Shown one piece after another: positions 56,884-64,000 of a DNA stretch of 64,000 bases; the first letter of the stretch is position 1, and every line of letters starts with the position of its first letter. The stretch is from Albugo candida (Eukaryota > Oomycota > Peronosporomycetes > Albuginales > Albuginaceae), in contig CAJNAR010000002.1 in the NCBI GenBank assembly GCA_905220665.1, positions 434,001 to 498,000 of the forward strand, read 5' to 3'. Below the pieces are notes generated by a model. That model did not search any database. It saw only the letters and a list, made by a program, of their open reading frames with translations, and was not told the DNA's origin. A program made the position numbers and the translations under genes.

Positions 56884-58000
56884 ATGATGAGTACTTTTTT
56901 CTGGTTCTTCTCAGCTAAAAATTTCAGTGTATTTCAGCATGCGCGTGCACACGCACTGTGCGTGATCGCTCTGTGGTTATCGCCCTTCTATATGCGCTTT
57001 ACACAATTCGACGCAAGTCATACATTCTTTGTCTTCTTCTCTACTGGGACCGTCGATACAGGGAAATCTAATCGGTTCTTGTCAAAATACATTGCCCCTA
57101 CATATAGCGCAAAGGCTTACTTCTTGCCATCCTAGGGCAGAGGGAGGGGGGTAAAGAATCAAGTGTATTATTTTCCGGATGTCTCTCCTTTCGTGGAAAG
57201 TATTGATGCAAATTTAGCACCAGTGGTGTTTAGGTCGCGTAAATGTAGCAAATGCTGCAAATCATCATAATAGACGTTCAGGCAATGTAAGTGTACTAGT
57301 AGATAAAGCTCCAATCAATTCGTGAATTAATTACGTTGCTTGTTAAGGTAGCCGCACATGAAAATGCGCATTTTGGTGGACCAACACAAACAAAGATATA
57401 AAAAAAATTATGTGAAAGTGCTTGCATCGTTGAGAACTGAGCCGAACCCGTGTGCTGAGTTCGAGAGGAGGGCCTGTTGTTACGATCAAAAATGGACAAC
57501 ATACTTCGAGTATACGTGTACGGTAAGACGCGCTTGAGGTCACAAATACCTACTTGTATTTCATAGACGATGCTTCAAAGTAGGATTGGTACGAGAGAAA
57601 GATCTTGAGCAGACTTAATGAGAGCGGAAAATTGCTTGATGTAACAATTTCTTGGCAGTTATGTATACCATATATGGTATCCAGACCAAAGTGGCCATAA
57701 AAAACTCGCTTCGTAGAGTGTAGTGAGTACTGAGATCATCACATGGCTCATCATCACAAGATAGTCTTGAGTAGATAGAGTGGCCGGAACTCAAAAGAGA
57801 TCCTAGAATGTTCAATGGCATGGCTGGGAGAACAAAGAAATCAGTCATAATAATCTAGCAGTTGGTTTTAATTTAGTCAGCGTCCACATCACTTGAAGCC
57901 AAAAGTCCTATAGAGGACTACTAGTATATAACCGATGGGAGCTTTCAAATAAAATTGGTGTGACCTCGGCAAGTGTAGAAATGGCTGAACTTCACGAAAG
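56884..58000 (+). pseudogene. Possible gene relic, divergent from CCG copy 4
   Basis: The + strand shows protein-like pieces: an 83-residue frame from 56884 with a hydrophobic start, YYFPDVSPFVESIDANLAP near 57170-57220, then KNYVKVLASLRTEPNPCAEF and CCYDQKWTTYFEYTCTVRR at about 57400-57530, and LKRDPRMFNGMAGRTKKS near 57790-57845. No domain is recognised. The position, divergent to a CCG copy, parallels the relic beside copy 2, but sequence similarity between the two could not be shown. Confidence 0.3.
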
Positions 58001-59199
58001 ATACGCTACACAAGCATTTGGCGGACTCTTGACTCGAAATGAGACAACGGAATATAGTTGACATGGTCAAAAGCAGCTGAAATAGGGCACCGCATTTCAA
58101 AAAGGCTACAATTTAAAATTGCTTTTAATTGATGTTGGGGATTTCGTGTTCTGAATGTGATCTACAGCGAGGTATGGGGATACGCATAGCAAACTAACTA
58201 CGAACGGAACGAGCCAAGTAACCTGCGCTAATTCCGCGTTGATTTCAAGGATTCAAAGTAAGTTCAACAAGGAAACACATGATGTACATACAGATTGAAA
58301 GCGCCTTAAACGGTATTGAAATTTGCTACAGGTAATCCGTAACAACATTGAGGGGGTCATGTGATTGAGCGAACACGAGCGTCTTTTTCAACTAGGAGAG
58401 ATTGAAAATGGGAGTACGAGCAGGTTGAGAAGGTAGACAAAATTATAAGAAACATGGGAGCTCGTAGCTGAAATAGAGGAAAGTTGAAGGATAATCAAAT
58501 GAACCTGATCAATTATGTAACAATTTGTAGTCGCATGAAAAATCCTATTCAGTTTTCACGACTGCACAGAACTCATAGCGTCTAATTGCTTATTGAAGAT
58601 GTCCAATATTTTCGTGGACGACCAGGCTGTAAGGTTGGTCCAACCTGGAAGCGTATATAAAAATTTTCCGCATATGATGCACTGCATAGTGCAGCTAAAT
58701 AAGCACTTCATGTCTGATCCTCATTTGAGCGCCAATTATTTGTATACCCTTCACTAGCACGTTTGAACATCTGTACCTTTAAGAGGTTTTTTAAGGTCAC
58801 GAGTATTTTTCTGACACGTCGTTGCTTGTTGCTAACACGCCTCAAATAATAAAAGCATTACATTCATCAATATTCAAGTCGTGACTGATGGAATAAACTA
58901 TCTCCCTCCTGCACCGTGCTTTTATTATATGAAGTGGTGACGGTCGCGCCTTATCCAGGAGAATTTCATTCAAGCCGATCTTGAGATAGAAACTCCTGTC
59001 TTCTAGCAATGATCAAGAATTGTTCTACACCAGCAATGATTTCTCTCATTCATCTTGGATGTGTCGTTAGGTGAAACGGGCCGGTGATCAGGATGAGATC
59101 GTTCTCGACTTGTATATATTGTGCATTTAAGATTTGAAATTAGTACCTCCAACAGCGATATTATTTAATGACCAAAATCCGGGTCTTTTTCATGACGCA
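58001..59199. other. Spacer, nothing recognised
   Basis: No coding or repeat signal could be supported. Confidence 0.35.
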
Positions 59200-60430
59200 G
59201 CGTTATGGATCTGTTTTTTAATAGGTGATCTGAATGTGTGATATGCTGACAGAATCAACATCCAGTTCTAAATTTTATCGCCAGTCAACCCCTCTGCTTT
59301 GCTACCAATTGTCACTTCTCTTAGTTTTCGATGGCATCAGATAACATTGAGCGCAACAAAATTATTCATAGTATGAAATCCCAAGTGAACTATAATAAAA
59401 CTATGTTCACCCTCAATTCCATTGGTACGAAATCTGTTAAACGTCAACTCGCACGTTCGCCTTAGATTTCAAGTTTCGGTAGAAGACTGCTTTTGAAATC
59501 AGTAAGGCAGGCAATACATCACACCTCTACCCAGTCGTATTACTGCATCAGATTAGCCGCTTTGTAATGTAACCACCGGGTTGCTTGCACCAATTCCCCA
59601 TCATCGTCATTGCGCTAAGATGAGCCTCACCATCGCAGATATTTTCGAAGTAGCCAGAAACTCATTTTACCTCGTCGGTCGTGCGTCATTTACGCAAGCT
59701 CAGGTTGTATTTACAGTCGTTTATGTGGATGTAGTCCGTGGTATGAGGTGCATATTGTGTCAGAAAGAAGTCCGTAGACAGTGGGTAAAATGGCAATAAA
59801 ACGATGAGTAGGGTCGTTACTTATCATGGTCTCGCAAGTGCGATTTCGGATTGGTGGGTTTACAAATGGACCACTAAAAGTGCTAGCGCCCACTGTAGTC
59901 TCGACATACCGTTTTGCTTCATTTCCTAATCATATGGAGTGCACTACAATCATAAATAACCATGACCATAGGAATCGAAGCATGGTCTCAGGACGGTTTT
60001 CAGCTCAAAGAGGATACTCAATATGCAGGGGCTACCAAACAGATCGAACCAACTCTGAAAGAAGCGATTATGGGTAAATTGTGAGGTGCGAACCAAAATA
60101 CACATGAACTATAATCATTCAACTTAGCAGGGCAGACAGAGACACAGTCGATAAGATTCTTTGAAGTGTAAGTGTAAATAGCCATTACACTTGATTGTGA
60201 GATGAGTGTAATATGGTCATTAAGTAAGCGCAAAGCAGGCGCAAACACGCGTTACCTTACGAAAAAGTGTCGCTAAACGCAAATGGTTGTGCGGGTGTGT
60301 ATTTTATATGAAATGTTGCTTTCGAAAGCATTGATGGCCTCCAGCAGACCGTGTGTGCGACATCAGTTGACGTTACTTATATAGTGCTAATTATGCAAGT
60401 TATAGATCTTGCAAGATGGTAAGAAATTCT
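59200..60430 (-). repeat. Duplicated 3' flank of the CCG unit (partner: 17931-19350)
   Basis: On the minus strand, blocks matching the 3' flank of copy 2 occur in the same order: CTGATGTCGCACA with CTGCTGGAGGCCATC near 60330-60375, GAGCTGAAAACCGT at about 60000, ATTAGGAAATGAAGC at about 59920, GGGTAGAGGTGTG at about 59525 and AGAGGGGTTGACTGG near 59285. The two flanks have diverged by many substitutions and indels. Confidence 0.6.
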
Positions 60431-60471
60431 TACAAGCTATGTTTATAACTCATAGAATGCTGGATAGGACC

Positions 60472-62152
60472 TTATGGATAAACTGTAGTTGAGAAAGTGG
60501 TATTCAAATGCGTATACGACCATCCGAGCATATCCGCATTTGAAAGCATCTCTTCATAGGGAAGCGAGTATCTCTCCATGATACCAAACGTTGCTTTGAT
60601 TGAATCTGATAAAATCGGTCCAATAAAAGAGACATCCAACGCTTGCCATAGTTTCATTCTGATATACCCACATTCTTCAAAATAATCCGTGTTTTTTTGA
60701 GCACCGAGCATCAGAAAATAATTTAAATCAGTGATCAAAATATCCAGCCATGACGTAATACAAATAAAGCATTTCGAATCTGACTTTTCTGGATTTCCTA
60801 TTGTAGTAATAGGGAATTCGTTGTTAGGGATGGTTTCAGGATCGAACTACTATCAAGCTCAGGAGCTTGTGAAGTGTACAAATAACAAACTTGATTCGGA
60901 ACACTGATTACTTTTTTGCGAAGCTTTGGACTCGCCAATGATATTCCGGTAATACATTCAGAGATGCTGTGTGTTTTTTTTGGCAGATTATTTGTCGATG
61001 AAACAAAAAATCAATATGTGACAGTCTCTTCACGGAAAATCCAGCTTTATCCTCCATACAAGCCTGGCACGTTTCGTCATAGTTCAGCTCGCGTTCTACC
61101 CACATTCAATTTGTAGGTTGTGATAGAGCCAATGTATCTTGAAACCTTGGATGATGCAAGGGCTCACCTGCTACCATATTGCAGTAGCTCATCCCGAGGG
61201 AAGGTGTATAGCTAATGCGTGTCTTAGAGGCTTTCAAACATATTCTTTTTGATTCGGGGTTTGTCCTCCCGCAAAGCTCTCCATATTTTTTGATAAGGCG
61301 TCGAGAACCTTTTGATATAAGGTAAACAGTTTGCTCAGTTCTGTTATGGCGTTGGTCAGATCCATGCGCGGTGGTGGTATGATCGACCATTACTGCCATC
61401 CCTTTAAAGTGTAGAGCCATGCAACCAAGGCGTTCTGTCTGTCGATCGAGGGCTGCGGAAGTAATAAAGCATAACGACTTCAACAGTGCGGTCTCTTCAA
61501 TCGCTTTGATCGCAACATGCAAATTAGCAAGATCTGGATTGGGATTACTTGAAGGATCTACCCGACTGAAATGAATTGATGATTGGATATTTTGTTTACA
61601 AGATTCACACAAGTACCGTCGCCAAATTCATAGTTGAGTCCACTACACATGCCCGAGGATGAACACGGCTTAAAAATTTCGCTTTTAATTGTCTATCATC
61701 TACTAACAGTTGAAATCTTAGTAACGTTTGAGAGCCGCTCCTCATTTTAAGACAGATACCGCATTCAAATGTCGTTTGCACATCTGTGAGAACGCACAGC
61801 GGCATCGACTGTGTAACAATAATGTCCCACTTCATATCCCATTCTGAAGACCTGTCACTGTGACGAAGCCGCAATTAGACTTACGCTGACAGTTAATCCC
61901 TGCTCTTGAAAAAGAAGAATCCCCGCCAAAGGCTTGAAATATTGCTGTGGTACACCGTGGGTTGAAGTGATGTGTAGTGATAGGCGCAAGCGAACGAAGA
62001 TCCACCCCGTCAATTTTCGTCAGGCAGGATTGGCATTCGCCTAGATTACTTTTGGGATAGAATGCTGCGGTGATTATTACAGGATCCTTGGCATCAGTAA
62101 CCGTGTTGAGACGGCACACACCAGCATAGAGAAGCCAATATAGATGCACCAT
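60472..62152 (-). pseudogene. CCG-class secreted effector paralogue, copy 5 (broken)
   Basis: ATG 62152 starts a signal peptide (MVHLYWLLYAGVCRLNTV then TDA). Module 1 has CQSCLTKIDG. A frameshift near 61.85 kb precedes module 2 (CGICLKMRSG). A deletion of about 28 bp near 61.69 kb shifts the frame again. 61612-61106 carries module 3, with RLGC where copy 2 has CLGC, and ends in TGA directly before MWVERELNY, a Cys codon in copies 2 and 3. Module 4 has CQACMEDKAG and a further frameshift. Module 5 (60738-60472) has FEECGYIRM and the intact tail ERYSLPYEEMLSNADM. Closest relative in the window is copy 2. Confidence 0.75.
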
Positions 62153-62340
62153 GACCAGGCAATTTTATAGTGAGGGAATAATTTACCCCTTAGCCAGCAA
62201 AATTTTGTAGGGATCTCCTTCAGACCAGCCACTTCGTAGAAAGAAGCATCGTACCGTAAAACTCCACCAAAGCAATTGTTGTTCATTCCAATTCTGATTA
62301 TTCTACTTGTGAATTAAGGAACATTACAGATGCTTTTTTT

Positions 62341-62368
62341 CTTATGTGAGTGATTTTTATCAACCAAT
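62341..62368 (-). promoter_or_regulatory. 28-bp block upstream of CCG copy 5, identical to copy 2
   Basis: The minus strand starts ATTGGTTGATAAAAATCACT and matches 16056-16083 at all 28 positions, about 190-215 bp before the start codon. Confidence 0.5.
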
Positions 62369-62579
62369 TAAATCAAAACATGGAAATAGAAGCGGGCATG
62401 GATGAATATAGGGACGACCGTTTATTTTCTGAATTGTGCTTAATTTTCCTTTGTTTTGACTACTGATTGAATAAAACATTTTCCTACGTTGAGCCAATCA
62501 TTTTGGCGTTTTGTTTCTGTTGATCGGATAAGTGGAAGTGGGAAATTTGGCGGGAAGGTACACAGACCTGCGCGACATA

Positions 62580-63972
62580 TTGATAGTGTACACCACCACC
62601 ACTCGACCACACAGGTAGACAACGCACTTTCTTCGCCTTTAGTCAACATGGATGGATTCTTCTGAATGTTTTCTGCGTGCTCATAGTCGAGTTTAGTGTT
62701 TTTTAAAGCGAAGCCATGGGGCGAAAGCCGGCTCTGACTGAGTACGAGAAAGGGCAAATTGACGCCCTCAGGTCGAACAAAGAAACTCTACGGACGATTG
62801 CTGCGAGCCTAGGGAGCTCCACAAACGTCGTCCACGCTTATCTAAGAAATCCTGATGGCTATGGAATGAAAAAGAGCCCTGGAAGGAAGCCTAAACTCGG
62901 ACCGCGTGATGTGCGGTGCATCATCAATTCCGCAATCAGCGGTGATTTGTCCGCTGCTGCCATCGCCAACAGCGTGAGCCCACAGGTGAGCAAGAGAACC
63001 GTTCAGCGCTTGCTCCAGCGAGCGCCTCATCTTGTCTACACGAAAATAAAACCCACGCCGAAACTCACGAAGCGCCACCACACGGCACGACTTGAATGGG
63101 CCAAACAGAAGCTCAAATATTGCACTGACTGGGACCGGACCATATTTTCAGACGAGAAGCGGTTCACGCTGGACGGACCAGATGGTTGCAAGTATTATTG
63201 GCACGATATCCGGCTTGAAGCAAGGACATTTTATAGCCGTCAAAGTGGAGGGGGTGGAATCATGGCCTGGGGCGGTTTCTCCGCAAAAGGGTTGACATCC
63301 TTGGCCACATTGAATGGTCTTCAGAACTCGTTTGACTACCAGGAGACGTTAACTAACCATCTATTATCTTTCGCAGATCGTGAACAACAAGATGGCTACG
63401 AATTTCAGCATGATAACGCAAGTATTCTTGCATCTAAATTGACCAGTGCCTTTTTCAAGGACCTCAAACTCAATGTGATGGAGTGGCCGTATCTTTCGCC
63501 GGACCTAACTCCGATAGAGAATCTCTGGGGTGACATTGCGCGTTCTGTTTACGGTAACGGGCGCCAATATCACTTGGTTGGCGAGCTTGAAGCGGCAGTC
63601 AGGGAAGCGTGGTCAGGAATCAGTCAAGAACGGCTACATGCGCTCTTGAAATCGATGAGCGATCGCTGCTTGGAGATCATTGAGCTAAAGGGTTTCAAGA
63701 CACACTACTAGCACCACTCTTAGAGCATAAATGCAGTGTTCAAAGTCGAGAAACGCGCAATAAAACAGGTGTTCCTTATCGTTTTGACGCGGCCTATTTT
63801 CACTTTTTTGCTCATAACTATGGATTGAAAATCCAATTCTGACTTTGAGTAAAGATTCCAAATCGCCGTGCTTATTTATATCTAATGTATGTATGGTGCA
63901 ATCAATCTACACTTTTTTACATCTTTTTCTAAGAAAAACACGTGTCCCTATCTTTATGGCGCGGAGTGTAGT
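62580..63972 (+). mobile_element. Tc1/mariner element around the transposase (ends uncertain)
   Basis: A right end near 63972 is suggested by GGCGCGGAGTGTA, whose reverse complement starts TACACTCCGCGCC. TACACCACCACC at about 62589 is a possible but weakly matching left end. Clear terminal inverted repeats were not found, so boundaries are tentative. TA is the family's target. Confidence 0.35.
62716..63711 (+). CDS. Tc1-like transposase (DD34E), intact
   Basis: 331 residues, the usual length. The N terminus holds a helix-turn-helix (LTEYEKGQIDALRSNKETLR) and a second DNA-binding segment (KRTVQRLLQRAP). An AT-hook-like SPGRKPKL lies at 54-61. The catalytic triad is D146 (FSDEKRF), D233 (QHDNA) and E268 (SPDLTPIENLWG), with 34 residues between the last two. 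MAWGGFS at about 183-189 is typical. There is no stop or frameshift, unlike every other element here, so it is recent and possibly active. It lies divergent from CCG copy 5, about 560 bp upstream of its start. Base composition is GC-richer than the flanks. Confidence 0.9.
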   Translation: MGRKPALTEYEKGQIDALRSNKETLRTIAASLGSSTNVVHAYLRNPDGYGMKKSPGRKPKLGPRDVRCIINSAISGDLSAAAIANSVSPQVSKRTVQRLLQRAPHLVYTKIKPTPKLTKRHHTARLEWAKQKLKYCTDWDRTIFSDEKRFTLDGPDGCKYYWHDIRLEARTFYSRQSGGGGIMAWGGFSAKGLTSLATLNGLQNSFDYQETLTNHLLSFADREQQDGYEFQHDNASILASKLTSAFFKDLKLNVMEWPYLSPDLTPIENLWGDIARSVYGNGRQYHLVGELEAAVREAWSGISQERLHALLKSMSDRCLEIIELKGFKTHY

Positions 63973-64000
63973 AGGAAACAGTCAAATCTATTTGATAACA

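Noticed and set aside
62580..62610. TACACCACCACC as the left inverted repeat of the Tc1 element
   Set aside because: It matches the candidate right end at only a few bases, so it is kept as tentative only.
1..64000. CRISPR arrays, prokaryotic operons, phage or integrative elements
   Set aside because: No regularly spaced repeats, ribosome-binding sites or prokaryotic genes were seen. All mobile elements are eukaryotic types.

Overview
This is a eukaryotic, gene-poor, transposon-rich window. It is most likely from an oomycete of the white-rust genus Albugo. The main reason is a family of at least six related genes or gene relics whose predicted products begin with a signal peptide and carry repeated C-x2-C-x5-G motifs, the hallmark of the 'CCG' secreted effector candidates described in Albugo. 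The genus call is inference; the motif is read directly. No intact housekeeping gene, rRNA, tRNA or CRISPR array was recognised.

Layout. 1-1590 (+): decayed CCG copy 1. 2280-3860 (+): relic of an unidentified gene. 4428-10623 (+): decayed Ty3/gypsy element (Gypsy-1) whose 3' LTR carries an ~800-bp inverted-repeat element at a TTAA site. 11038-15740 (-): long relic of an unidentified gene that begins with a signal-peptide-like N terminus. 16261-17930 (+): CCG copy 2, head-to-head with that relic, followed by a duplicated 3' flank. 20425-20910 (-): open frame of unknown function. 21280-26115 (+): 5'-truncated Ty1/copia element (Copia-1), GC-richer than its surroundings, with an internal tandem repeat. 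26240-28200 (+): relic of another unidentified gene. 28728-45296: transposon nest, with Ty3/gypsy chromovirus Gypsy-2 (+) split by Copia-2 (-), and Gypsy-3 (-) inserted directly beside it. Each element has matching or nearly matching 5-bp target duplications. 46450-62152 (-): CCG copies 6, 3, 4 and 5 in head-to-tail order. 62716-63711 (+): a full-length Tc1-like transposase, the only intact transposon ORF.

The CCG proteins look like repeat proteins of about five cysteine modules, each opening with CxxC and followed by further spaced cysteines. Copy 3 (49297-51308) is nearly complete, broken by what looks like one missing base. Copy 2 keeps an open frame covering the signal peptide and two modules. 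The others carry several lesions. The copies share non-coding DNA too: copies 2 and 5 share an identical 28-bp block about 200 bp upstream of the start, and several share at least 0.1-1.3 kb of 3' flank. The duplicated unit is therefore larger than the gene. Copies 3 and 4 share a highly charged insertion that the others lack.

Overall the window reads as an effector-family nursery and graveyard: segmental copies of a secreted cysteine-rich protein, interspersed with dead genes and layered retrotransposons. All motif matches were made by eye; no database search was possible.
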